From: Primula veris
Lineage: Eukaryota; Streptophyta; Magnoliopsida; Ericales; Primulaceae
Direction of reading: 5' to 3'
Assembly: GCA_963682055.1 (NCBI GenBank)
Contig: OY821745.1
Coordinates: 18,225,342 to 18,289,341 of the forward strand
Length of the DNA: 64,000 nt
Part shown: positions 9,565 to 22,022 of the stretch, one piece after another
Layout of the letters: each line of letters opens with the position of its first letter
Position numbering within the stretch: position 1 is the stretch's first letter
Notes under the pieces: model-generated
Seen by the model: the letters and a program-made list of their open reading frames with translations, nothing else
Told to the model about the DNA's origin: nothing
Database searches by the model: none
Made by a program: the position numbers and the translations under genes

Positions 9565-11944
9565 ATGAGGCTCTTGCATATAGAAATCTAATGATTTAAG
9601 AGTTAAGATCCCGATGGCTAACGTACTTAATTACGCCTCCGGTATAGCTTCATCCCCCAACACTCAACCATTTTTTGATGGGATAAATTATACCTATTGA
9701 AAGGATAGGAAGAGTATATTTTTACAAAGTTACAACGTTAAATTTTGGATGACCATAACAGTAGGATATCCCGCGCCTACATCCAAAAATAGCGAGAACC
9801 AAATCCCCGTAGAGAATTTAGACCACGCTCAATTAGAAGCTTGTTCTACTAACGCCAAAGCGATGTACACTATTGTTTGTGCCATTTCCCTTAACGAGTA
9901 AAACAAAATTTGCTATTATAAAACGGCTATTGGTATGTGGGATAAGTTAGTCGTTATGCACAAGGGAACTAACCAAGTTAAGAATTGCAAACTCCAACTT
10001 TTAGTACACGAGTACGAGCTTTTTAGGATGAGTGAAGGAAAAACTATTTCCGATATGTTTGCTAGATTTACCACTACTACTAACGAACTAATATTTCGTG
10101 GTAGTTTTTTGTCTTGTAAGGAAATGGTCTCAAAAGTGATTTGGAGTTTACCAAAAGAATGGGAACCAAAGGTCACCGCAATTCAAGAGGCGCATGACAT
10201 GAACACATACACTCTTGATGCATTGACGGATTCACTCATTACTCACGAGATCACCCTTAATAGTGATAAGTCAATGTCAAAAAGGAAGGAGATAGCTTTC
10301 AAAGTAACAACTTGTGACAAAACTGATGAGCTATCTGGTGACGATAAAGATTCAATGCAAATCATTCGAATTGTCAAGGAAGTGCTAAACTTAAGGGCAA
10401 ACGTAAACATAAAGGTAAATCATCAAATAATTCAATTATCTCTAACGATTTTGTTTGCTATGCTTGTGGTAAGGAAGTACACATGGCGAGAGACTGCGCC
10501 AAGAATTGCAAGAGCAAATGCAAGAAAAAGTTAAAAATATTTTATTCAAGCTCTAGCGATTGCTCCGACCAAGATGAAGTCGCTCATCTTGCTTGCTATA
10601 TGGTCATGGAAGACAACAATGAACTCAATCAATCATCTTCAAGTGAAAGTGAAATCGGTGAGGTAAATGATATATCCTACGATGATTTACTTCATATGTG
10701 TGATGTTTATTCTAAAAGGTTTCCTAAACTTTTGGAAAAACTTAAATCTCTTAATGAAAAAATAAGATCATTGAAAAGAGATGATATTGAACATTAGTCT
10801 AGTCCAAATCATCATTTTATTTACATGATGTAGATGACGAAAATGAAGACTTGAAAGATAAAAACAATGATCTCGTTCTTCAAAATGAGTCTTTACAAAC
10901 CGAGATCAATTTTCTTAAAAAATAAATCTTTAGACTTGCTAAAACTCTTTCAAAACCCCCTTCTTTAGATTGACACTTGCTAGAAAATTTTGAAGAGTTG
11001 AAGGATGCTTTCGATAAAGTTAAAAGCAAAAACGAGGTTTTGAATTCTCATGCTTCTAACTTAAATGACAAGCTCAATGTAACATCCCGTATTTTTATAA
11101 GTAATTTTAATTATGATTTAATTTATCCAAAAACGTTTTATTCAAAATTTTACTAAAAACCGGTCACTCGACTAATTTTTAGCCAAAAACCGAAACTCTT
11201 CCGAAAAACTTTATTTTAAAAACCTGTTACTATTTTTATTAATAAAAAGGACCCAATAGGTTTGTTTCTAAAGATTTGTATTATTGAGTAGTTTATTAAT
11301 AATTTTGATTAAAAGTTAGCTTTTAGAACTTTGAGGACCAAATAGTTCGCTTCCACAATCTTTCAAAAAACAGTTTTTCTAAACCAAAAATCAGCCCACT
11401 TTTCATTCTTTAAACCTAAAAACCAACAAGAAAGAAGAGAGAAAAGAGAGAAAAGAGAGAAGAAGAAGAGGAAGCCACCATTAGCGGGTTCTCACCGGAA
11501 GCATCTCCACTACGCTCTAAGGTAACGGGGGTTATCCATTGCGACTAGACGAGGGTGTATGTTAGGATTAGGTTTTACGTTTAGTATAAATTGGGGGTTT
11601 TTTCCTTTTATATTAATTATGTTCTTAATTTGTTAATTGGGGTTTAGTTGTTATATTTTTAATTCACTTATTTGATTTTGGATTAGTTGTGGATTTAGTC
11701 TTTTGATTTCGGATTAATGATAATATTATTGGGTTGCGTGTTATATGCGTTGATAATGTATTATTATGGTTGTTGATAGAATTGGGTAAATTATTGTTGA
11801 ATAAAGATGAGTTTTATGTTGCGCATACAAGGTGTTTGTTAAAATGCCTGAATGAGTTTTTATGTTGATTAGACTTGTTTGGGTAGTTGTGAATCTAGCA
11901 CCTATGCTTTTGGATTATGTTGTATTACATTAAGTGATGTATGA

Positions 11945-12058
11945 GATTGTGTTATTTAAATAGTATAATATTATTGGCCGAGGCCTTAATATTTATACGT
12001 ATAAGATTGTGTTATATGAATAGTATAATATTATTGGCCGAGGCCTTAATATTGATAC
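11945..12058 (+). repeat. Two-copy ~55-bp tandem repeat in the solo LTR
   Basis: AGTATAATATTATTGGCCG followed by AGGCCTTAATATT occurs twice, about 56 bp apart. The GGCCGAGGCC core is itself a near-palindrome. Confidence 0.75.
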
Positions 12059-12059
12059 A

Positions 12060-12424
12060 TTAGCAATGGTCTCTGTCTCTTCCTAATTCCGGGGACAGAA
12101 GACGGCTGTGGGGATAGGGAATGACTCGTCTTACGGACTGGGGCGAGTGGCATGAGAGGTCCTAGTGTGCACTCTATTTATTTTTCTGTTAGCAATGGTC
12201 TCTGTCTCTTCCTAATACCGGGGACAGAAGACGGCCATGGGGATAGGGAATGACTCGTCTTACGGACTGGGACGAGTGGCATGAGAGGTCCAAGTGCGCA
12301 CTTTAAATCTACTTTTATGTTAGCAATGGTCTCTGTCTCTTCCTAATTCCGGGAACAGAAGACGGCCGAGGGGATAGGGAATGACCTACCTTATGGACTG
12401 GGGTAGGTGGCATGAGAGGTCCAT
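12060..12424 (+). repeat. Three-copy ~130-bp tandem repeat with a conserved hairpin
   Basis: Units start at 12060, 12189 and 12320. Each has GGTCTCTGTCTCTTCC, a GACAGAAGACGG block, GGGATAGGGAATGA, then a 7-bp stem, a TTAYGGACTGG-type loop, the returning stem and GGCATGAGAGGTCC. The stems are ACTCGTC with GGCGAGT (one T-G wobble) in unit 1, ACTCGTC with GACGAGT in unit 2, and ACCTACC with GGTAGGT in unit 3. Four stem positions of unit 3 differ from unit 2 on both arms and still pair, while the loop and flanks are conserved. Confidence 0.85.
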
Positions 12425-13706
12425 GTTTGCTTTAGATTTGTGTAGACGTTATTTAATTTATTTAATTTATCCCATTGTAGAATGTTATTATATTTCCTTT
12501 TATACGTCGATTATCGTAGTTGTAGAATTTGTGAGCTCTTGCATTTATGGGATGGAGTGACGGTATTTGTGGTGCCGTCCCGTCTAGTTATGTGCATGGG
12601 ACTCACCGTTACAATTTTGTTGTTCAGGTACATTATAGGCTGAGGCTTTTGGTTAGGAGCTTTAGCAAGGCATCACATGGGCTCGGGGATTCCGCTTTCT
12701 TTTCATTTATATTATCTTTTGAGGTTGTAGCCTACGGACAATTTCATTCGTTTATTTTATCTCATCTTGTAGCCACGTTTGGCAAACACTTTTATTAAAT
12801 TGATTTATTGTTCCTTTAGCTCGCAAGTCTTTTTCTTTTAAAATTTTTAATTTTGTACCAACAGGTTTCATTTTCCTTTTATTTAAAAAGATCATGCCTC
12901 GATATCCGTGTTTATGGAATTTGGGGCGTGACACTCAAGATTTTAGAAACCGAGAATGACACTTTGAAAAAGAAAAACGATGAGCTTGCCGTTACTATTG
13001 AAAAACTTGATTTAACAATCTCACCGTTTTCTAAAGGTAAAACCGTTTTAGATGACATTTTGAGTTGTCAAAAAGATTTTAATGACAAAAGTGGTATAGG
13101 TTATGATTGCATTACTTCTAGTCCAAACAAAACCCACTTTGTCAAAACCTCTATATTTTTAAAACTCATATTCCGTTCAAACAAGAGATTGTTTTTACTA
13201 AAGCGAGTACTTGAAAAGTTTTTCAAAAATCATTCAACGATAGAAAAGGGTTGGGGCTTCATAACAAGATCATTCATCATTCTCCTAAAAACTCTTACAA
13301 AACATCGTATAGTTCTCCTTATGCAAAAAAGTTTATACATTGTAGTAAAAATGGGCTTCCTAAATGTTCTTATCGTTTTCGTGTGACTAGAAATGACTTA
13401 AAATGGGTAGTACAGACCCATGTCACTAACATTGTCAGACCCAAAAGACATTCGGGACCAAAGGACAAAACTTGTGTTATAAGTATCTCCGTTCAAAGCG
13501 AGAAAATCAATAAATGGTTGACAAAACCGGGCTAAACCGTGATAGTCGAGAAAAGCGATTCCACTATAACGAACGAAAATCCAATGATTGAGAAGAGTGA
13601 AATGAGAACCAACAAATGGTTCCACATACTCGGACTAGGAAACGCTCAACGCAATTGTCATTAAAGAGCAAACTCGACATCACATTTACGGTATGTTTGA
13701 TGTGTG

Positions 13707-13708
<2 letters not shown>

Positions 13709-13744
<36 letters not shown>
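13709..13744. repeat. (TA)n microsatellite
   Basis: Uninterrupted TA run at the point where the gag similarity ends inside the SIRE-like element. Confidence 0.9.
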
Positions 13745-13746
<2 letters not shown>

Positions 13747-14306
13747 GGTAAAATTATTTCCTTGAATTATATTATATGTGTGTATAATTATTTTTGCCAA
13801 ATCGGTGTCGAAAACTACCAAAATCATCAAATTTAGTCCAGAATTTTTGACATGTCTACTGTATTTTTTTGACATGTCTATTGTATTTTAATAGACCTTC
13901 TATCTATTTTTCAACATGTCTGCTAAATTTTCGACCTGTCTGAATAGCAATCGAAAGGTACTGCACATTTTTTTGCCATTTTCGACATGCCTGAATTTTT
14001 TCGACCTGTCAAAATTTTCTTGGTCCATATTTTTTCCCTTATTGTGAAATAGATTTATCCCTTTTGAATATCAAATTTATGTATTTTTCTCATTTGCGAT
14101 TAGTTGGTTGTAGAAAATGAGTTCTCAAAACCCTCCTTTAATTTAAACTATTTCAAAGCCTCCACCAAACCTCAATATTTTATGACATTTTGATATTGCC
14201 AAAGGAGGAGAAAAATGAATTGTTATAGGTTTTTAAAGTGGGGGATAATTGTTTTGTTGTTTTTTTAAAATCATCATTAGTTTGTCATAATCAAAATGGG
14301 AGAGAT
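13745..14306 (+). other. 3' untranslated interior and polypurine tract of the SIRE-like element
   Basis: Noncoding. It has repeated GACATGTCT-like words at 13845-13990 and ends TCAAAATGGGAGAGAT directly before the 3' LTR. The purine run at 14293-14305 is the likely plus-strand primer. Confidence 0.65.
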
Positions 14307-15447
14307 TGTTGAACCATAAGTTCATTGTTTGATTTTGATTAGAAGTGTTCTGATGATTTTACTTATAGTTGGAAATATCTTTATTTGAAGATTTAATACC
14401 TGATCTTTTCCAAGAAAAAAAATTGTATATTTCAGGCTTTAAAATGATAGACCATTCAATATTGAAGTTAACGGCTCAAACGGAATTCATCTTAGAGTCC
14501 GAACGAGGAAGATACAAGAGTTTCAAGAAACCGAATTAACATATTTGTATACACATCAAAAAATATCCGACAGGTTGAAGTAACAATCGAAAAGTGCAAA
14601 AGTTGGGTAGTAAGCTCTCAAGATTTTCCGACAGGTCGAAAATGGAGTACAACGGATCGAAAATCTGCTGTTTTGAATTAAGCCACTTTTGCTTTATCTA
14701 AATGTAGCTTTTACCCATTTAGTAAAACACCAAATAACTAAAAACGGTCACTTTGGGACCAATGTATATTTTGAGTCTATAAAAACCCCTCAATCCATCT
14801 CCTAAACTCAACAATCATCAACTCTAACAAGAGAAATAAGCCCAAAAAGTGAGAAATCAAGAATAGAGGCGATCAAGCTAAAGCCAAACACTATCATACA
14901 CATATATTAGCTTAATCTTGAGTGATACACATTTGTAATATTATTCATCAAGATAGAAGCAATTGATATAGAGTGATTTCATCACAAATTTGTAAAAAAT
15001 ATTTTATAAGCTCATTTGTGAGTGAGTGATCGGGTACAGGTTTTGTAAGCGAGTGTGGCTTAAAAGATTTAGATATTTTCATTCAGGATACTCGTACAGT
15101 GAGGGAGAGTTTAATCAGCGGATTAGCTCGTTAGGTTGTAATGTTGGGAAGAAGATTATAGTGATAATACCCGGTAATGTTTAATTCCGGGGAGAGGACG
15201 TAGGCGGGTTGCCGAACCTCTATATATCGTGTGTCAATCTCTTTCCCTACTCTTTGCTTTATGCATTCCTTATTAATTATATCTTATTTGCTTGATAGCT
15301 TATAGTATTTTAGCATTTGGTTGCTTTTTGCTAAACGGTTAAGGTTAGAATTGCGATAGTTGGCTTGTTAGTTGCATTTATATTTTAATTAGACGAAAAC
15401 CGCTTAAAAATTATTCACTCCCTACGGTTTAGCCGCACGAGCTAACA
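14307..15447 (+). repeat. 3' LTR of the SIRE-like element
   Basis: It is 1141 bp, begins TGTTGAACCATAAG and ends GAGCTAACA. It differs from the 5' LTR by scattered substitutions and by an extra ~35-bp segment near 15080-15115 that is absent from the 5' copy. Confidence 0.85.
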
Positions 15448-15855
15448 ACACTTAAAAAGAATTATAATCATTACAATCTTTAGAATACAAAATGCTTGAA
15501 GCTAGCAACTACCGAATATATTTTTGTTTACTTTGAAATTCAGCCCCTTGTAACCTTACTTTGGACGGCAACATTGACCCTACAAAAGAGAAGAGTTATC
15601 TGGTAATTTATGGGCTTTTACACGCAAGTCTATTCCTTTCAGTTTTTTATGTTAATTTAATAAACCAGAAAGAAAGTTAATGTAAGGAGAACTAAGAAAA
15701 CTAAAGTTCATATTCATTTGAAACGTTTGTTTATGTTCGGTTCATGTTCATGTTAGAAATGAACGATTACTAACCGAACATTTGACGAGCCGAACACGTG
15801 TTGTTCGTGACGTCTCGTTTCATTCAAAACATTCAATTTTTTAAAAAGAAATAAC
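15448..15855. other. Spacer between two copia elements
   Basis: No gene. From 15718 to 15800 it has repeated GTTCATGTTC/GAACG/CCGAAC words on both strands, of a kind common in subterminal regions of hAT-like elements, but no complete element can be outlined. Confidence 0.4.
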
Positions 15856-16089
15856 TGTTGTGTGACATATTAGCTTGTTATAGATATATATAGAGATATG
15901 TATAGATATAGAGAGAGGTATGAGAAAAAACAGACGAAGTGTTTATTCATTAATATGATTATACAGAGAGATACATCAAGAGACCCCTGACCCTCTTTAT
16001 ATAATAGATTGTAGGGTTACATATGCTAGGAAAGCCCAAGATAGGCCCAATAGAGTAAGGCCCAAGATGGCCAATAATATCCTACAACA
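15856..16089 (-). repeat. 3' LTR of copia element C
   Basis: 234 bp with inverted termini TGTTGT...ACAACA. It retains about 70 bp (near 15930-16005) missing from the other LTR. Confidence 0.8.
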
Positions 16090-16850
16090 CTCCCCCTTTA
16101 TACGTCTTGATTTCTTCGTCTTCATGCTGTCGATGTGAGTCGAGTTCATTCGTAGTGCTAAACACATAAAAACCTTAGGGACGGAAAACCCAGTGTGGGA
16201 CAAAACCGGTACCTAGGAGAAACTGTGTAGCTGAATGATATAGGCTGAAATTCTATGTAATTAACTAACCACAAAACAGTGTGCCTCATCAAAACTTTGG
16301 CAGAGCAAACCCAATGGGAAAATCTCTGATCGAAGGAAAAAGAGTGCAACAGTGGTAGTAGTAGGGGATCAACCACAAAACAGATGCCTCATCAAAACCT
16401 TGCTAGAGTAAAACCAGTGGGAAAAACCTTTAGTCGAAGGACAAAAGAGTACACAGTGGTAAGAAGTATACAACAGGATACTCCCCCTAATTTCGGCAAT
16501 CTTAAGTGAGATATAATGGGAACGTGTCTCGCTAAAAACCTTGTCAAGGAAAACCCAGTGTGAAAAAACCTTGGTCTAAGGACAAAAAGAGTATACGAGC
16601 ATGCGACTGGATGCTCCCCTTCACTTGCACGCGACAGGGTGCGATGATTTTGACTAAGTAGTAACTAGTGCAATAAGCATTCACCTGGATGCTTCTCCTC
16701 ACTTGCACACGACTGGGTGCAAAGATTTCATATTCCAAGAAAGAGTACGAGCATTCGACTGGATGCCTCATTTACTTGCACATGACTGTATGCAAGAAAA
16801 TATAACGTGGAATAAAACGAGCATTCGACAGGATGCTCTTAAACTTCATA
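16090..16850 (-). repeat. 3' untranslated repeat region and polypurine tract of element C
   Basis: The minus strand next to the LTR reads TAAAGGGGGAG (16090-16100), the likely polypurine tract. Beyond it lie at least four degenerate copies of a unit containing AAAACCTTG, CCCAGTGGGAAAAA and GGACAAAAGAGTA (near 16290, 16395, 16540), plus three copies of a GAGCATTCGACTGGATGC-like word (16600-16830). The same array precedes the LTR in element D. Confidence 0.7.
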
Positions 16851-19800
16851 TGTGAAGATTTATTTCGGCAAGAAATGCTAAATAGCATAATCTAGTCATG
16901 TCTCTCTTGATCGATAACAACAAGTTGTCCTCAAATAGGACAAGTGTTTTATCTGAATCGTGAGACAGAGCATATGTAATTCAAATATGGCTAATACGAG
17001 CTCGAACCCATATACATGCTCTAGTCGCCTCATAGGGCACGAGTAGATCAGAGTGATTCGTTTGGAGTCATTCCAATACCTCCAAGATATTGCCTCATTT
17101 CTAATGGTAAAGACAGACCATGTTAGAAATATCCATTATGCGGGTCTGATAAGTAACCGGCATCGGTATAACCGAAAAAGGGTTGCGTTAATTCGAGTAC
17201 CGAAGGGGGTAGGTACACTCGATGACGCAAATGGGATAAAATAACCCACTTCCAAAATTACCATAAGGTAAGGGAATGTGTCTTTAGTGCCATTTCGATG
17301 GCAGCGTGTTAGCGCGATGCTGTGTCGAGCTATACCATTCACAACATACGAGATGTTCGTCCTAGCACATTAGACCAAGTACAATGATGCGCTTATTGTA
17401 CTTAGATATGAACATGATGGTTCAATATCTCTTCATCGTCTCATCAGGGACGGACGGGGTCTATATCAATGTCTAGTGATCGAATGATCATGGGAGCATC
17501 TGACGACTTAGCGTCATGATGACTAAAACGTCATAACACCTTCTGGGTGTAGTCTGAATCATGGACTTAGATTCAATCTTTACGGGACTCGATCATCAGG
17601 CCGAGTCACTACCGTGTCTTCCCAAGATCCTTCATCTCGAAGGCAAATCCAAAAATGGATCGCGTAATAAAACACGCAAGGGCATAATACTTGTTCAAGT
17701 ATCCCTAGCTAATCAAGTACTCACTTAGGCGGGTATACCACATCCGCTCGGATTATATTAATCCATATAGTGAACGTCTCATTTAATTGAGATCGTGTTC
17801 TGTGGTCAGGAACTACTTGATTAAAGCATATGATGTCACACAAGGACCTTCATCTATATCTCTTTGTTTAAATCCCCATAGAGATAAAACCGTGACCACA
17901 TTCATGGTTGCATACTCAGTTTTTCGGAAACTACTAAACTGGTAAAGTAGGGGACCGTTATAACGTCCATTATGAGGAAATCAACCATCTCGTAATCAAT
18001 TCCAATGTGTGAGAAAATCCTTGCGCTACTAGGCGAGCATTCTACAATCTCATTATTCTCATCACTTTTCCTTACGAATAACCAAATAAACGAAATCGTT
18101 CAACATTGGGTGTTGGAGCTACAGGTCTGAACACACTTTCGCTAAGGAGTCTACTTGGATTGCAACTTTCCATTAAGCCAGTCTATTCTACGTTGACTTC
18201 AGGCAACATTACATGGTTCCCTGTCATAATTTTCTCATATTATCAGTCGTCACCAAATATATGAACAAGTAATCAATGACAGTCTCGTTCACTTCAATAT
18301 CGTCTAAGATATCATGATCGACAGATATTTCGAGATTCTTAGGATGAGGAGAAAATCACACATCTCCTTGATCCTTTATAATCTCGTGCGATAAACGAGT
18401 TTCAGTTCACCACCTCTGGGGCAGAATGAATTAAGAACCGATCAACTTCCTCGTATCTTGGGAAGGACGACAGACTGACGGCCGACTGCAGCGTCCTTTG
18501 CTTGGCGGGTTCGGCCAAAGCAACGTGTTATGAAAGGAACACGACGTCCGACAGGGACGTCTATCCTTGCAGGCATTTTGCAGCAGGTATAAATGATCTC
18601 GTGACATCTCATAAAGTCATTAAATGCGTTTGGCATTTAGTTAGACTTGAGAGAGTCTATGCACTTACTTATCACTAAGTGTAGTTTTGGGAATCAAGCT
18701 AAGACTGAGTGAGTTATGCCACGTTACTTCACGTCGTTCTTTATCAACGGTAACGTGCAAATCTCTCCCTAATGACGGGGAAGACAGTCTTAGCGATGTC
18801 ACTTTCGCATATCATGCGGTAAAGAGATCGCTTGCCAAGGTTACTCTATCAAATGATAGGCAGGGGATTCATAATCGACTTATGTCCCATTCAGAGGTCC
18901 ATATTTTGAACGCTATAGCGGCTCAATCAAAATATTAATTAATCACTCTAAACACGCGTTAATATGAGACTTCTGGCTCATAACCAGTAACCAGCTGGTA
19001 CGCATATGGTGTTTGAGTGTCTATGGGCCTCATGACGGACCAATGTAGCAAAATAGCATAACCCCACACGGAAATATAAATCTTGGTGCGCAAGACCAAG
19101 AAATGCGTGCAATTATTTGCAGTCGCATCATCAAACTTTCCATGAGTCCATTAGGGTCTGAACATAATCGACAAGATGTTCAATTTCAGTTTCCAAACTC
19201 AAGTAATTCAAATCGAAATTTCTATTTTAACTTTTGGAATTATCAAGTCGACTAGACTTTTCAGGATAATCCGGATCATGAGCCATCAACTTAATGATAG
19301 GGCTAAAAGTTTGGGAAATGCTGCATTTCTGTGGACAACAATAATCATGTGACCTATTGTCGATGCATCAACCATAACCATTTATATTTATGGTCCGTCT
19401 TATGGTTGGATAAGTCCACAATAACTCCTTCAATTCTTTATAAGAATTCTACGAGTACTTTTTGTTATCTTTACACATACTAGTCTTTCAAGGTGAGCAT
19501 TAGTGGCATGAATTTCAGATTAATCACGAAATATATCCTCAAAGAGAATCCAAATGCGATGCGATTATAATCAAGCATCGTCTTTTGACCTGGGAATATC
19601 TCATCCGGTCAATGCCACAATATCAAAATGCTCTTATCAATCGACGACAGGCGAATGATAGTAGACAATCATGTCTTAGCATCTAAATCATTTATCATTC
19701 GACGACAGGCGAAATGATAAGGTAACTTTAAATGCTTTAAAGAATGTGGTAGCAACTACTTGAAAGACATTTCAACTCCTCTAAAATATGCTTTTGATCG

Positions 19801-21090
19801 TATTCAATGGAGGCTATGTAAAAAAATTTTAATTCTTTCATGAGCTATTACCAGATGACACTGGTTTTCTCGAATATTTTATAACTCAACAAGGTACGGC
19901 AGGAACTACATGAGTATAAGACCTCATATTTGACAAATCAATTTGGTTTTACCAAAGATTTCGATTTTGGAACGACAGGTCCAGAATCATTGTCACTGAG
20001 TACTCTTTTAGGCAAGTAGTTGGTGAAATTATGTGGTACACTGTTACCCACTATTTCCAAAAAAATCAACTACTCCACAAGTATTGCCTAAAATTTCATA
20101 ATTTAAATTTTGGTCACATTTGTCAAAGGAATTAGCTCAAAACACTTTAAATTATTTCAAGAAATTTCGTAAACAGGCAAACCATAATCCAAAAGTATGT
20201 CCAAATGGAAAAATCATAATCCAAATGGAAAAACATAATCCAGATGAGCGAAAAAATGGCTCAATGATTTATCAAAATCAATAAAGAAAGGTATCAAACT
20301 CATTTGAGCCACAAAATCGGGGGTCTCAAGAGTTTCCTTTCAATTAACTTTAACCACATTAGCATCGGTTCTTCCACCTTTCTAATAGTTGTGAACTATT
20401 TAAGGAGTAACCGTGCATGACCTTTGTCTTTATAGCACAGAGTTGTCTCCTTGAGCATTATCTCTTGCTTTGTGACAACGGGCCATATTCTTCCTTTCAA
20501 TTACTGTCTTGGAGCCACATGTTTTCGATTTTGACGATTGTCTAAAATCTCTCTTGGCTAAGCGATTCATCAGGATCACAACAGTTCGAGACAAATAACA
20601 CTTGTCTCGGTTCTCGATTCGTGGAAAAAAATGTACACAAAGAACATTAATATCAGGCAAACAATTCGCCATTGACCCAATAGGATTAAAACTACTCATC
20701 GGGGTAATTTTCTTATCCAATAACATATGGGCGATAAAGGAACATGGTGAATATAAATTCACAATACTGCTTATGGAATACAAATTCCAAGCTAGTATTT
20801 TGGTGAAGGATTGCTCCAATAAGTCAATTTCAGACATTTGTTCACCATAGACGTCATCACGTCTCAAATGTGGCGGCGGAATAAAATCAGCGTCTTAGCA
20901 TTCATTCTGAGGGTAACAACAAACTCGTGTTTTACTCATCAAAGATGGCATCCAAAAAAAAAAATTGGGCATCACATTTTCACACATCAGGGTGAGTAAC
21001 ATGTGGTGACGGATTAAAATCAACGTTTAAACAGTCATTTCGCAAGTATGTATTACGATTTTTCTCATCATAGATGACATCCAACACGTG
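16851..21090 (-). pseudogene. Copia gag-pol remnant of element C
   Basis: By collinear match to element D, reading on the minus strand: gag about 21090-20330 (a long frame at 20867-20430 keeps gag-like residues but no clean zinc knuckle), protease/pre-integrase about 20060-19560, integrase about 19560-18890, linker 18720-18200, RT 18190-17240 and RNase H 17240-16860. Every domain is broken by stops and indels and none retains a complete active-site motif in frame. It cannot encode protein. Open frames seen on the plus strand here are shadows. Confidence 0.75.
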
Positions 21091-21983
21091 TTGGGAGTTC
21101 TGGATTATTTATCATATAAAACGACTGGTTTATATGTTTATGGTTTGCACAAGCACAAACTTTTTTTCAAAACGACAGGTTCGAAAACATTAGTTTTGCT
21201 TCTCATGTGAATCGGTTCTCATTGATCGAACGACGGGTCAATACTGAAACACCAATTCGGCGAAATATACATCACTATATAAGCACACTCGGGGAAATTA
21301 TTATTTAGTCAACCCCTTTCGGTAGCTCTACTTGAAAAACGACCAGGAAAGACGGTGAGGGTGGAGGGCACGAATGCCACTTAAAACCCGACCTCATTAG
21401 GATATCGACTTCCGCCTATATCTTTCCTAGACATCGTATCCAAATAGGTGAGTCTAGTTGGGAAGGTTCATAATTTTTCCAACTTAAATGTGAAAATATA
21501 TGATTTCGTAAATTACCATATTATACATATGTGTACATGGCAATAAATAAATTAGTACATGATTAACTAATATTTTAGATTGTACCTGTTTGCATGATTA
21601 ACATATATATTGCAATATATATTTCCTAATAAGTAAATCAAATTAATCAAGATTATCATCAATTTAGAATTTATTAGTAATTACCAATTTACACTAGCAA
21701 GATTTAGTCAATATTTAATTATTATATTGCTATATGTGTAAGTTCTATACATGGTAACTAAATCATTCATGTACGTAATATATTTTATTTACCAATTTAC
21801 AATATACACGCAATTTTCATACATGGTAATTTTAACATGCAAACAAGCAATATATTTTTAATTACCAATTAATTCTATATATGGTAAATTTTTTTAACAT
21901 GCAAAGTGGTTAAATTTACATGGAAAAATATCAATTTATTCAATTAACATGCAATTTTTTTTATTCACTTGCCTTTTTAATAA

Positions 21984-22022
<39 letters not shown>

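Larger units (their letters stand above)
11078..12933 (+). mobile_element. Solo LTR of a Ty3/gypsy-like element, TSD CTCAA
   Basis: It is 1856 bp, begins TGTAACATCCCG and ends GGGGCGTGACA, and is flanked by CTCAA at 11073-11077 and 12934-12938. The ends resemble those of the gypsy LTR at 5738-6928, so I assign it to the same superfamily. Only one LTR and no internal region remain, which is the product expected from LTR-LTR recombination. It carries a two-copy repeat near 11950-12055 and a three-copy repeat at 12060-12424. The open frame at 12547-12798 lies wholly inside it and is not considered a gene. Confidence 0.9.
9614..13560 (+). pseudogene. SIRE-like gag, split by a solo LTR and frameshifted
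   Basis: The frame starts at ATG 9614 (MANVLNYASG, FFDGINYTYWK) with the DUF4219/UBN2-type copia gag domain: a stop at about 9900, then IGMWDKLVVMHKGTNQVK, YELFRMSEGKTISDMF and LPKEWEPKVTAIQEAHD up to about 10230. The zinc-knuckle region near 10460-10510 is frameshifted (FAMLVV then MARDCAKNC). A low-complexity, coiled-coil-rich domain follows (YDDLLHMCDVYSKRFPKLLE). A 1856-bp solo LTR splits it at 11078-12933. The region resumes with LETENDTLKKKNDELAVTIEK, KGKTVLDDILSCQKDFNDKS and IVRPKRHSGPKDK and then ends. The coding length before pol fits the long SIRE/Maximus gag. Stops and frameshifts make it inactive. Confidence 0.8.
8445..15447 (+). mobile_element. SIRE-like Ty1/copia element lacking pol, carrying a nested solo LTR
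   Basis: Two direct LTRs (8445-9551 and 14307-15447) start TGTTGAA and end AACA. A PBS follows the first and a purine-rich tract precedes the second. The interior holds a gag region of the long, coiled-coil SIRE type, but no protease, integrase, RT or RNase H was found. Without the nested 1.86-kb solo LTR the interior is only about 2.9 kb. The 5-bp flanks (8440-8444 and 15448-15452) do not match, so no target duplication is visible. It could move only with proteins supplied in trans. Confidence 0.85.

Noticed and set aside
12547..12798. 83-codon open frame
   Set aside because: Lies fully within the solo LTR 11078-12933 and has no recognisable domain.
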